In this document: positions 22,690 through 32,957 of the stretch, in pieces
Layout of the letters: each line of letters opens with the position of its first letter
How positions within the stretch are numbered: position 1 is the first letter of the stretch
From: Epiperipatus broadwayi
Lineage: Eukaryota; Onychophora; Udeonychophora; Euonychophora; Peripatidae
Assembly (NCBI GenBank): GCA_028023455.1
Contig: JAQFVV010000001.1
Location: 26,590,426 to 26,654,425 of the forward strand
Direction: 5' to 3'
Length of the DNA stretch: 64,000 nucleotides
Made by a program: the position numbers and the translations under genes
The notes under the pieces: generated by a model
The model's database searches: none
Seen by the model: only the letters and a program-made list of their open reading frames with translations
Told to the model about the DNA's origin: nothing

Positions 22690-24460
22690 ATTGCAAATTT
22701 TGCCCTTGTAACTCTTTGCTGAATAGCTCAATATCAGGTGTGTAACTGGTCACTTAACTTCATGCAGGCTTCTGAATGTTCAGGTATTAGACAATTTCTT
22801 TGCAAACTCAAAATATTTTTCGTATGTGATAAATTTGTTCACATACGTAAGTTGAGCTGAATGCTGAAAGCGGAGCACATGCAATTTTCTTCAAAGAATT
22901 AAATCTTTCAGGTAATAATTGAGAATGACAGCAGACTTTTCTAAACAATTTCCTTTAAGCGTTTTCCTCAATTCTACAAATTTAGTTTTCCATTATTCTG
23001 ATAATATTAATTTGATGAATTCCATTTCAAAACTATCAACATCCATCGACTCAGAAAGAGTTAAGTCAAATGGAGTTATCTTTAGATCTAAATCAGGTTT
23101 GATGAGGATAGAAAATATGAGTGCATGTTTGAAAATTTCACATCATTTGGAAAATTCTTCCCTGAGAAATTTCAACATATTTTTGAAGTTCATCTTTGTT
23201 AACATTAAATCGATTTGTATGGACTTTTACATGTGGAAAGTACTTCTAGATGTTAGTGGGATTATCATGCCAAAACATATCTAATTTTGAGACAAATCCT
23301 TTCAAGTATCTTTCCTTGCAATCACAAATTTAAGTCATTCAGATGTTCAGTTATATCAGTCAGAAACATCAATTTGTATAACCAGTCTTTGTCCTTCATT
23401 TCCAGGAAATGTTCTTTTTCATCAAGAAACATCTTGATTTCTTCCAGACATGATACAAACCTGTTCAAAATATTATCCTGATTAATCCAGTAGTTATTAT
23501 TATATAGAGGGAGGTCTGCATATGCACTGTTAATTTCTTGCAAAAAGAACTTAAATTGCTTGTGAATCGATGAAGAATGAAAAATTATGAAATTAACTAT
23601 CTTAACAACAGTGTCCATTACAGAATTTAAGTAGTGTGATGAAATTTTTGCAACTAAACTTTCCTGGTGTATAATACAGTAGAAACTCAATATTCGATAT
23701 TTAATATGATTTTTAAGAAGTTTAACAAATCCCTTTTCCTGCATGGCCAGCATCAGTAGTAACACTAAATGTTTATGTTAATTTTTTGATTTTCAAAGTA
23801 ATTGAAAAATGCAGTGAAAATGTCATGTTCTGTTGTTATATCAATAAGAAGAATCAAGCAAAACAATATTTCATAAATACAATCATTATCACAATATCTT
23901 GCAATTATTGCTAAGTGAGCCACATCATTTATGTTAATGTGTTCATCAATAGCAACACTTATTACAACAGCTTACTGTAGTCAGCTTTTCTGTTTTATTA
24001 TATTTTCAACCATGTCAGTCTTTAAATTGATCTCTCAGAACCTGATATTCCTTGAATTCAAGACAGTATTGTTTGTTTACTTGGTAGATCATTGAACAAG
24101 ATTTGAGCACTTCTTAAAAAATGTTTCTTTGATGAATTCTCCATCTGTGAAAGATTTGACTTTTGAAGCCACACAATAAACAATTACATAACTACATTCA
24201 GTAGTTTTATTTCTAGTTCCAATTATTTGACTAAAAGAAGTAGAAGTGTTTATTAAAAGAAGAAACAGCCCCCTTTATAGCTTCTTTTCTCATTAGAGTT
24301 TTTAAATGAGGACAGACGTTTAGTTTGGTAATGTCTTTGTACACTTGAAGCATGGCAAATAACACTTTTACAGCATAACATACACACAATATGATCCTTT
24401 TGCTGTAGAAATCTATATTCATTTGTCACAAGAGCCTTGAAAAGAATGAACATTATATTT
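22690..24460 (-). pseudogene. hAT-superfamily transposase relic, BED zinc finger type (GTF2IRD2-like)
   Basis: Minus-strand pieces in N to C order. About 24453-24250 has a BED-type zinc finger ('CMLCCKSVICHASSVQRHYQ': CxxC, then H and a degenerate second His). 23765-23322 is a 147-residue open segment with 'FYCIIHQESLVAK', 'VMDTVVKIVNFI' and 'LMFLTDITEHLNDLNL', hallmarks of the transposase family captured in vertebrate GTF2IRD2 and common as invertebrate ZBED-like genes. About 22760-22690 has a decayed 'YTPDIELFSKEL' C-terminal block. Stops and frameshifts separate the pieces, so it is inactive. In life the protein would excise and insert its element at 8-bp sites. Confidence 0.85.
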
Positions 24461-24812
24461 TTGTCTTATATGAGTCACTTTGGGATAATAATAAGAGTTT
24501 TATTTTAATACATCATAGTCTTCACTAAACATATGATTTTCTTTTACATGTGAACAGCAGGGACAAAATGTAGGTGAGTTGTGGAGTATGAATGCATGTG
24601 TAGTAATTATATAATAACAAAAGTTTTGTTTTAACTAACGGATCAAGGCTTGCACTAAATAAGTTTCCATTTACATATGAATCACATATACAAAACATAA
24701 GTGATGGCACAAACATGTACACTGTAATTAAAATAAAATTTTTTACTATTTCAATTCAATCAGAGTGACATTGGTAATCATTTTGTCTGCCAAGCATGGC
24801 ACACATGCTGTA

Positions 24813-24836
24813 GGTTGCAGACCCCTGTCCTTAGAT
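24813..24836. mobile_element. Right terminal inverted repeat of the hAT element, with target duplication
   Basis: AGGTTGCAGACCCCTG (24813-24828) reads CAGGGGTCTGCAACCT on the minus strand, a textbook hAT end. The next 8 bases, tccttaga, would be the target duplication. The left partner was not found with confidence; a candidate at 22391 shares 5 of 8 flanking bases. Confidence 0.75.
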
Positions 24837-24839
24837 ATA

Positions 24840-25858
24840 AATTATTTAGATATACAAAAAAAAAGAATGATGTCAAGTATTATTAGTACCAAAACAAAAG
24901 AATCAACATTGACAAGTGTACGGTCTGATAAGTACAATATATCATGGTTAAAGCAAAAATGATAAAATGTATATAATAAAAATATTTCTGAACAAGAAGC
25001 ATAAGCACATTAAATATAAACAATGTTAAATTTTATAACTGTGGAAGAATTAGTTATTTTGTAAAGAAATGTAAGAACTTTAAACTATAATGCAACTTAT
25101 TTTATAAAATGAGAGAAAAAAGGATCACATATGAAATTCTCATTGGATGTTAATTAAAAAACAAAAATTAAAAAAAATATATATGTTGAAACAATATATT
25201 CAATCTCTCGTAACTGTTTCACCTATTTTTCCTCACAGCTCCATCTGAGCGGGATAGAAACATCTTTGAGTACATGTATATAAGCATCAACAGTTACATA
25301 GGTATCCTCACACTTAAATATTCAGACAAATGACTGTGATATCATCAGTTTTATATATATATATATACTACAGTGTGTATAGTTTATTTCAAAATACTAT
25401 ATATTGTATTATAGATTTTAGTTTCTTAAAAAGAGTCGATTTGTTATTTTACATTTGAAATTGCGTGTATATAAGCATGACCTACACAGGACCGTGTTAT
25501 ATGTAGAATAATATTGTTAAAAGTTATAACGATTTTTAATTTTAACGTTAAATAAGTCACAAAAAAAAGCTTGATATGTTATTGCTGAGTAATAATATTT
25601 TTTCCAAAAATGTATGATTTTTGTAAACAAAATTACTGAACAGATACTATTGCAAAGTCATTAGGGATTTAAAATGGTCAAATTTAAGTAAAAACATCCT
25701 GTTAAAAAATTAACAGGAAGGTTGAAATGAATTAAATTGTAAAATTTCAGAAGGTGATAAATGATTCTCAAGAAGTAAATGGTCTTGTTGATAGCAAGAT
25801 GTTCTAATCCTTGAATCACACAAATTGGCCATATTTCTTGCTGTAAATTGGCTCTTCT
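24840..25858. other. Intronic AT-rich DNA
   Basis: No recognised element. The short plus-strand frame at 24765-24962 overlaps the hAT end and is chance. Confidence 0.45.
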
Positions 25859-26048
25859 ATACTTTTAAGAAGTTTTGCCTACCATAATCCATGCTAGTTT
25901 TCATTCTGACATGTCTAGCTAAGCGGATTTGGAATTGCTGTTTCTCTGGTGGGAGATGGATAACTCTGTTCACCCCTACATGCTTGATGGGATGATCATC
26001 ATCACAAAGGGGGAACCTTCCAGCAGTGTACCATAAGAAAAAGATATC
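25859..26048 (-). pseudogene. Unrecognised short coding relic
   Basis: About 60 minus-strand codons without a stop, with more balanced base composition than the surroundings, reading 'WYTAGRFPLCDDDHP' then 'RVIHLPPEKQQFQIRLARH' and 'MDYGRQNF'. It has no start Met in reach, a TAG just upstream and TAG at the end. It ends next to the LTR-like repeat at 26.18 kb and may be part of a retrotransposon interior, but I recognise no family. Function not assigned. Confidence 0.3.
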
Positions 26049-26968
26049 CTAATCCAGACCACCTATCCGAGGAGTGGGATATTGTTTTCTTTATTAGAAC
26101 TGGAACACAATGGTCTTGACCATGTTTATACAGCCTATTTGAGTTCCTGAACTTATCTGTTCTTATATTAATTGCAGCAAATTGTCCGGTCTCAGAGCAC
26201 CGAGCATTTGATGCTGAAGCTCTTGAATAATTAATTACTTACTCGCACCACAAACTTATTCCTTAGTATTTTATTTAGCACTATAGTATATATATGCGAA
26301 TCTAAAAGTAACCAGTTCTTTTCCTTATTATTAATTAACTATTCAGTATTAAACTGAAATTTGAATCTTGGTTAGCAGGTTGAATCTGCATTATCTTGAG
26401 CTTATTTATTTATTCTCACTGTTAATATATATATCAGCTATCTTAGAGCTGTAAGTAGTCATCATCTCAGCTAGGCTATTATCTTGTAACATTAGCAAAC
26501 AAATGCACAAAAGGATGGGCATATTAAAAGATTATAGGCATGATTTATTAACTGCACATCCACCTATTTTAATGTGTTAGGAGGGAACTGCTGTATTGAT
26601 AATAGTCTCATCCACCATGTAAATGCCTGCATGCATTGATCCCACATATTTAATACTATATTATCCTTGCCATTTTCTTTTACTTGATTTTATGTTATTG
26701 TTTTAATAAACTTGTTTAAAATATAAAACTTATTCCATATCTTTCTTGCTCGTAGTTCTATTTCAATCCAATCCATATTATCTTATTCCAAATTGTTTAA
26801 TGATGTTACATGTCGAATATGCCTTGTTTTAATTACAATAATTAGTATAATCCACCGGTCGATCGCAAAGCCATTTTTGATCGATCACGAGGCCAATCTG
26901 GCAAGAGCTGTGGGTAATGAGTGAAACAAATTAAGTCAAGATTTTCAAGTTTTTTTGTTATCATTATT

Positions 26969-27147
26969 GTAAAAAATAACAATTATTTAAAGGGCATGTC
27001 CAGAGGAATTAAAGCAACATGAGTAATTATTAACAATATTTATTAATGTAGCTAATTCGAATTAATAAATATTGTTAATAATTACTCATGTTGCTTTAAT
27101 TCCTCTGGACATGAGTTTTTTGGCCCTTTAAATAATTATTTTTTACT
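26969..27147. repeat. Near-perfect long hairpin
   Basis: 26969-27046 and 27061-27147 are inverted copies ('ggcatgtccagaggaattaa' against 'ttaattcctctggacatg') around a 14-base spacer. The main difference is a 10-base insertion (about 27114-27123) in the right arm. Little decay suggests a young fold-back insertion or a hairpin-dense MITE core. Confidence 0.85.
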
Positions 27148-27200
27148 AGGTATATATATAAAAATAGTATGTATTTCAGATCTACTCCACCTAGACTATG

Positions 27201-27263
27201 CCTATGACAACAAGTCGATCACCTACGACAACAAGTTGATCACCTATGACAACAAATCGATCG
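27201..27263. repeat. Three 21-bp tandem units
   Basis: CCTATGACAACAAGTCGATC-type units repeat at 27201, 27222 and 27243 with few changes. GTCGATC also occurs at the left side of the insertion (CCGGTCGATCGC near 26855), a palindromic subterminal motif as seen in some hAT MITEs. Confidence 0.8.
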
Positions 27264-27307
27264 CAACACATTTTTAAAAATAAAAAGTAGATCTTATGAA
27301 CAAAAAC

Positions 27308-27321
27308 ATTGGCCACTCCTG
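27308..27321. mobile_element. Candidate hAT-type end of the insertion in LTR-like copy 1
   Basis: ATTGGCCACTCCTG reads CAGGAGTGGCCAAT on the minus strand, one base from the common CAGGGGTGGCCAA hAT terminus. The opposite end was not identified, so the element is left open. Confidence 0.5.
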
Positions 27322-27594
27322 GTCTATTTCAACCCATTAAATTAATTGTTAGCCAGCCCTAGAGTCTCATGTTTCTTTCTGTTAAGAGCCGGCTTGCAGA
27401 TTGAATTAAGACTTGTGTGTAACCTCAGAAATGTAACACATAAGTTGTTAAATCATGGAGTACTGGTGAATGAGTTGATGCATGGTTGGACTCAAGATCT
27501 CACTATTCCATTTCGGTTAGCTTTGGTATAATTTACCAGGATTCTGGATTTTGTTTCGTGAATCTACAAATCAGGCTGTTAAATAGGTTTTTTT

Positions 27595-27930
27595 TCTGAT
27601 TATGGCGCATCAACATTTGGGCTTGAACTGTGTCTCACATGACCCTGAACAGTGTTTTCCCAAAGATAATGCATTGCAGCACAATATGTTATCTGTATAA
27701 AAAAAATTTCCAATTATGGTGCCACAACTTAGGTCTTGAATAACATACCCACACTACCTGAGATCATGAGAAGTCCTTTAATTTATTTGTATTAAAAGGA
27801 AAGATGGAATAACAATTTTTTCCCTTGTTTATATATGTAAATTTTTTCTGTCCCCAGGCATGACATTACAACTGTGAGATGCAATCGTAATTATATACCC
27901 ACATCACCTGAGTAACATATATAAAAAAAA
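27595..27930. repeat. Three degenerate copies of a roughly 100-bp motif
   Basis: 'attatggcgcatcaacattt', 'aattatggtgccacaactta' and 'gcatgacattacaactgtga' start three stretches that each continue to a CCTGA-type block ('cacatgaccctgaa', 'cacactacctgagatc', 'cacatcacctgagt'). Alignment by eye only. A TGGCGC at 27602 sits where a primer-binding site would follow an LTR, but the tRNA match was not established. Confidence 0.35.
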
Positions 27931-28222
27931 TTTTGTCTATTTATCTGAGACTACTTTATGTTTTAATTTTTTAAATTGTCTTTGACTTAACAGATGAATA
28001 CTCGGATTATATTGAAGCAGTCAATCTTAGCTTAAGATTGAGATTCATGGTTCCATCTACTAACCTGCATTCAAACCCTAAATCCTATCCTGCTCCTTTA
28101 GTCACATATAAATTTTATGTATATATTTGAGATGCGCGCCTAAAAGTTATAAAATTTTAACTTATAAATATTTTTAATTATTATTAATTCTTTTTTTATT
28201 AAAGTACATATGTGCTGCTCAA

Positions 28223-28247
28223 ATATATATATATATATATATATATA
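28223..28247. repeat. (AT)n microsatellite
   Basis: Uninterrupted AT dinucleotide run. Confidence 0.95.
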
Positions 28248-28760
28248 GGAGCAAACATACTAACAAAATATTGATTTTTTAAAAATATGTTATAATACAT
28301 CATTTATAAAACTTTTTCTTTTTAAATTGTTTTTTCTATTAAACAGTATATTTTTATAAAATCCAAGATGGAAGATGCAACCGTTAATTGTCCAAAAATA
28401 ATTAAAGGGTTGGAAATATAATATTGTTTTAATCTTGGGAAGGAATTTTTAATTAAAGTTTTTATTTAAAATAAAATGGGGATTAAGATTAACGATTGTA
28501 CTTTTGTTATAAACATTTTTGTCAGATCTATTTCTAACCTGGAAATAGATTTGAACTTCTTTTTGGACGTTATCTTGCGATTGCATCTTAAAATAATGAA
28601 CAAAGAAAACTTCAGATTTTAGATTAAATATTAGATTTGAGCTAGAAATAAACTGAAAGCATTCCAGAAATGTCTGGGCAGGAGTATAAAATGGGCCAAT
28701 TTTAAATGCCAACAGATTAGCTACTATTTAGAGAACTGTGCTGTTATAACCCACACTGCT

Positions 28761-28976
28761 TTGAAATCTGAAAATGATGATCGGGTAAAACCAATCACCT
28801 TCTCGACCCTAGCGGGGTCATCTTCTGCTGCTGTAATATCCTGCTGCCCTAAAATGAAAAAGCCTAAAAAAGAACTTTGGAATGCTGATCAGAAGCTGAC
28901 TGTCACCAAGAAGAATTCACATGGATCCATTAAATGCCGTACTTTGAAAAATGGACTATTAAATGGTGCAAGGTAA
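28761..28976 (+). CDS. Unrecognised 71-codon open frame, possible retroelement relic
   Basis: Encodes a Lys-rich peptide with 'SCCPKMKKPKKELWNADQKL' and 'KKNSHGSIKCRTLKNGL'. It contains CpGs and is less AT-rich than its surroundings, which favours past coding. The frame closes just after AAGGTAAAT, which could be a splice donor. It sits about 1.2 kb downstream of the LTR-like repeat on the same strand. No family recognised. Could equally be chance. Confidence 0.25.
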   Translation: MKSENDDRVKPITFSTLAGSSSAAVISCCPKMKKPKKELWNADQKLTVTKKNSHGSIKCRTLKNGLLNGAR

Positions 28977-29904
28977 ATTATTTCAAACCGCCGCCATTGA
29001 AAACAAATCTAGCTTGCCTAACTAGTCTCAAATTCTATTAAGATTTCTCCTAATGTATTAATTATTAACTTTGTGTTTTACTAAAATGTAAATGTAAATT
29101 TCTCTTAAAGAATTTTTTTGAATCTTAATCTCTCTCATATGCTCTAACTTTCTTTAACTTTGATGCGGTCATTTATTTATAGTTATTTATTACTTGTTAA
29201 TATGCCAATCTCAAGCAATTTGACTAGTTGAATTTCTAAAATCTTTTCTTTCTTCTTTTTAAGTACACCTTCATGAATTAAGGTTATTAATGTCACCTTA
29301 AAACATAATGCATTATTAATTAATATGCTCACCAGATTATTTTTACAAGTCAACATTTTGTTTATGTTTTAGTGTAAAAATTTGTTATTTGTTTAAATCT
29401 GGATTCTACCCAGGGAGAATGCAGAACTCAAGCTAATTAACACTCTGAAACCTTATTTATTTTATAAATATTATTCAATTCTGAAAGGATGACTTATTGT
29501 TTTCTACATATAACTGCTAGTTATTTTCTTTTTCCATACTTTTAAAATATCATAAGCTTAAATATTCAGTTGTTGTAAAATCCATGAAGGTGGGATTGAA
29601 TTATTTTAAATAGCAGAAAAGGAGGGGGTCAAATCTTAATGTACATTTTATTAAATGAAATCTAAATCTCTCTATATATATTCTAGTGACATAGCATATT
29701 ATTTATATAAATTATGGCATTCTAACTAGGATCATTTATTTTAAAACAGTAAATTATATTCAATGTCATTAATGACATCTTTCTGTACTGCGTTACTGAC
29801 ATTCAGCATATCTTCATGAATATATATATTAAGTGCTTCTAATCTGCGGTTGTGACAAGATCGAACCCATAGATTTCTTCTCAAGCCTTATCCTGAGTAT
29901 AGCT

Positions 29905-30045
29905 GGTCTTTCCAGGACCACTTATTTTGTATAAAAAGGCATCTGGAAGTGATTCCAGTACGCCTGGCACATGCTATGCTTATCCACTTAATTTGTATAA
30001 AAGGCCTGCACGTGGTGATGTTTATGGCATGCCTATCCACTCTTT
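29905..30045 (+). repeat. Two tandem units each with a TATA box
   Basis: 'tttgtataaaaaggcat' and 'tttgtataaaaggcctg' head two similar units of about 60 bp (29925 and 29990), each followed by a gcctggcac/gcatgcctatccact-like segment. TATAAAAGGC is a good TATA-box match, so this may be an old retroelement promoter. No downstream gene is identified. Confidence 0.45.
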
Positions 30046-30236
30046 TTCTAAGCACTGCCCAAGAAGAGGGTCTTAGACTTCATCTTTAGTCCAAAAGCAC
30101 AACTTTTCCTGTTATTTCTGCGCCATTGTCAGTACCACCACTTTTTTATATTACTATTTCTTTTGTAAAATAATATTGGTGCCATTGCACCTGACCCAAA
30201 GCTACTTTTTACTTAAAAACAAAATAAAATTATATT

Positions 30237-30286
30237 ACTCAGCAAGCGCTTTCAAGACACGTGCTCTCATCTTCATAGCTCTAAGT
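30237..30286 (-). ncRNA. Hammerhead-ribozyme-like fold, left end of the palindrome
   Basis: On the minus strand: ACTTAG (30286-30281) pairs with CTGAGT (30242-30237) as 6-bp stem I. CTATGA (30278-30273) sits at the CTGATGA position, with one base changed, then a stem II region, then GAAA (30253-30250), whose last A opens the six-base palindrome AGCGCT, followed by T, a permitted cleavage residue (H17). GAAA directly followed by a palindromic stem III is the layout of minimal hammerheads reported from Penelope-like elements. Confidence 0.5.
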
Positions 30287-30379
30287 GAAGTAATTATATG
30301 CAAATTATGCCAAGTTCAAAGGTTAATTGCTCCATTTCTTTGAGATTGCGAAGCATGTGTCCTTAACTTTTCTTTTTAC

Positions 30380-31995
30380 ATTGTGCCTTTCTTTGCAGAC
30401 CAGGTTGATATCTTGAGGTTCACACTGGTGTCCTGTTAGTTTCTGATGAAGTGCAAAAATGGAATAATGTGATGGATCTGACTGAACTTTAATATATGCA
30501 TATTTCTGTTATAATAATCTGGTTTCTATTGCTACCTTGGTTTCCCCATAATATGAGGCTCTACAATTTGCATGAGTTCATGCAATATTATAAATGGCTT
30601 GAGGTGTTTGAGCCAGTGCTAAGCAATCTGTTAGGACTGGGGGTGGGGTACGAAAAGTTATTTGAAACTGTCTGTTAAAAATTTCATAAAATTTATTATG
30701 TAAATTAGTAATGTATGGCAACAGCAGCCTGTGTGTATCCATATTGGGTGTATTGTTGGTTACTTTACTGTTGAAATGTATGATCCTTCTGTCGATCAGC
30801 CTGTGTTTGAACCCCATCTTCAGTAAGTCTTCCTTGTATAATATTGTCCTCCTGTCTGCATCTAACTTACACAGCTGTTGGTTCCTGTGCAGAAAAGATG
30901 TGAGCCCAGCTAATTTATGGCTGGTGGGCATAATGGAACTGGGCTGGATATAGCCACTTACTTCAAATAGCTTCATATTGAACCAACAAATCTAGATATT
31001 TTACTTGCTTGTTAAGATCTTCCTGGTGGGCATAATGGAACTGGGCTGGATATAGCCTCTTACTTCAAATGACTTCATATTGAACCAACAAATCTAGATA
31101 TTTTACTTGCTTGTTAAGATCTTCCCATTCCATATTTAAAGTCAAGATAGAGCTGTTCTGAAGTTCATTTTTGATTTCATTAATGAGATCAGTGTTGGCA
31201 GCTATAAACAGATCATCCACATATCTAGGCAAGATATGTTGTTCAGGATGGTCAATTAATGCTGACAATGATCCCACTAATTGGAAGGCCCATAGGCCAT
31301 CCATCCTTCATATAGTACCACTCCCCATTAAACATTGCCATTATATTATTATGCAGCCAACTTAAGAACTCAATTATAAACATAATCCAGGCTTGCTCTA
31401 TATTCCTGTGAGCCAATGCTTCCTTTATGATATCTATAGATTTTGGTCTGTTGATGAAACCATACAACTCGGTTATGTCCATAGCTGCTAACCTTGTGTC
31501 TGCATTTATTTGTATGTTCTTGATTTTTGACACAAACTCAAATGAAGACTTTACTGTGCAACCTCCAAAACACCCTTAAAGTAATGGGTTGCCCCAAAGT
31601 CCAACATTAATTTTAATGGGGTTTGTGGCTTATGCGTCTTTGCATTACCAAAAATTCGTGGCGGTATTGTAGCTGAAGGGTATAATCTGTAATATTCAGA
31701 TTTTGAAAAAGGCTTATTACAGTGTGCCCGCAAAATCGAATGTATAAACCTTTCTCTATTTACTTGATGTTAAAATTTCTGCATTCACTGAAACTTTAGT
31801 TTATTGATCTGCATGTTTACTTTCTGAATATAGTCTTCATTCTTTATTATTACAAACCGGTTGCCTTTATCTTCTCTCACGCACATGATCTTTTCATTCT
31901 TAAGAAATAGTTTGGTGTTTTCTATATTCTCATCCCAATCATTCGTATGAAAATGAAATAATTTGTAGTTTATGCATTTAGACCACCTGCACAAA
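30380..31995 (-). pseudogene. Penelope-like RT plus GIY-YIG endonuclease, left palindrome arm
   Basis: N to C on the minus strand. 31994-31785 is an N-terminal open segment ('MCRWSKCINYKLFHFH...'). 31733-31551 has 'IFGNAKTHKPQTPLK', the element's version of the GLPKIHK motif. 31533-31252 has 'MDITELYGFI' (first catalytic Asp) and 'GWPMGLPISGII'. 31304-31065 has 'RYVDDLFIAANT' (catalytic YVDD) and 'NKQVKYLDLLVQ'. 30976-30578 is the thumb and linker. The region to about 30400 holds the GIY-YIG start ('SYYGET...'). Frames shift between blocks, so it is not functional, but decay is mild. It is a different, distant family from the elements at 3-9 kb. Confidence 0.85.
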
Positions 31996-32957
31996 ATTAT
32001 CTCTATCTGTTTACCAAAGGCAACAGGATTGTAATAATGAAGAATGAAGATTATATTCAGAAAGTAAATGCTCAGATCAATAAACTAAAGTTTCAGAGAA
32101 TGCAGAAGTTTAATATCAAAATAAATAGAGAAAGGTTTATACCTTCGATTTTGCAGGCACACTGTAATAAAGCTTTCTCAAAGTCTGAATATTACAAATT
32201 ATATCCTTCAGCTACAATACCACCAGGAATTTTTGCTAATGCAAAGACGCATAAGCCACAAATCCCACTAAGATTAATGTTGGACTTTGGGGGAGCCCAT
32301 TATGTTAAGGTGGCCAAGTTGGTGAACAGATGGCTGATAAAAATATTAGGTTTTGGAAGTTACACAATAAAGTCTTCATTTGAGTTGGTGTCAAAAATCA
32401 AAAACATACAAATAAATGCAGACCCAATGCTAGCAGCAAGGGACATAACTGAGTTGTATGGTTCCATCAACAGACCAAAATGTATAGATATCATAAAGAA
32501 AGTATTGGCTCAGAGGAATATAGACCAAGCCCAGATTACATTTATAATTGAGTTCTTAAGTTGGCTACATAATAATATAATGGCAATGTTTAATGGGGAG
32601 TGATAACATTTTTATCAGACATCTGTTCACCAACTTGGCTACCTTAACATAATGGGCTCCCCCAAAGTCCAACATTAATCTTAGTGGGATTTGTGGCTTA
32701 TGCGTCTTTGCATTAGCAAAAATTCCTGGTGGTATTGTAGCTGAAGGATATAATTTGTAATATTCAGACTTTGAGAAAGCTTTATTACAGTGTGCCTGCA
32801 AAATCGAAGGTATAAACCTTTCTCTATTTATTTTGATATTAAACTTCTGCATTCTCTGAAACTTTAGTTTATTGATCTGAGCATTTACTTTCTGAATATA
32901 ATCTTCATTCTTCATTATTACAATCCTGTTGCCTTTGGTAAACAGATAGAGATAATT
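31996..32957. repeat. Central inner inverted repeat of the palindrome
   Basis: About 32000-32333 is inverted at about 32628-32945 with very few differences, around a roughly 290-bp single-copy loop. The plus strand carries an open frame of 188 codons (32037-32603) covering 'IFANAKTHKPQIPLRLML' and 'RDITELYGSI', where the catalytic aspartate motif survives. The minus strand repeats the N-terminal 98 residues exactly (32915-32622). So a third partial Penelope copy forms a palindrome within the palindrome. Confidence 0.88.

Larger units (their letters stand above)
26180..27590 (+). repeat. LTR-like long repeat, copy 1 (with internal insertion)
   Basis: Matches 38745-39630 in the same orientation over most of its length: 'agcatttgatgctgaagctc' aligns with 'agtattgatacagaagccc', 'aaaagtaaccagttcttttc' with 'taaaactaacctgttctttt', and 'gagtctcatgtttct' through 'ggattctggattttgtt' is shared. 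Copy 1 is about 500 bp longer because 26.85-27.32 kb carries extra sequence with a long hairpin and a hAT-like end. Two same-strand copies 12.5 kb apart could be the two LTRs of one decayed retrotransposon, or two solo copies. Confidence 0.55.
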
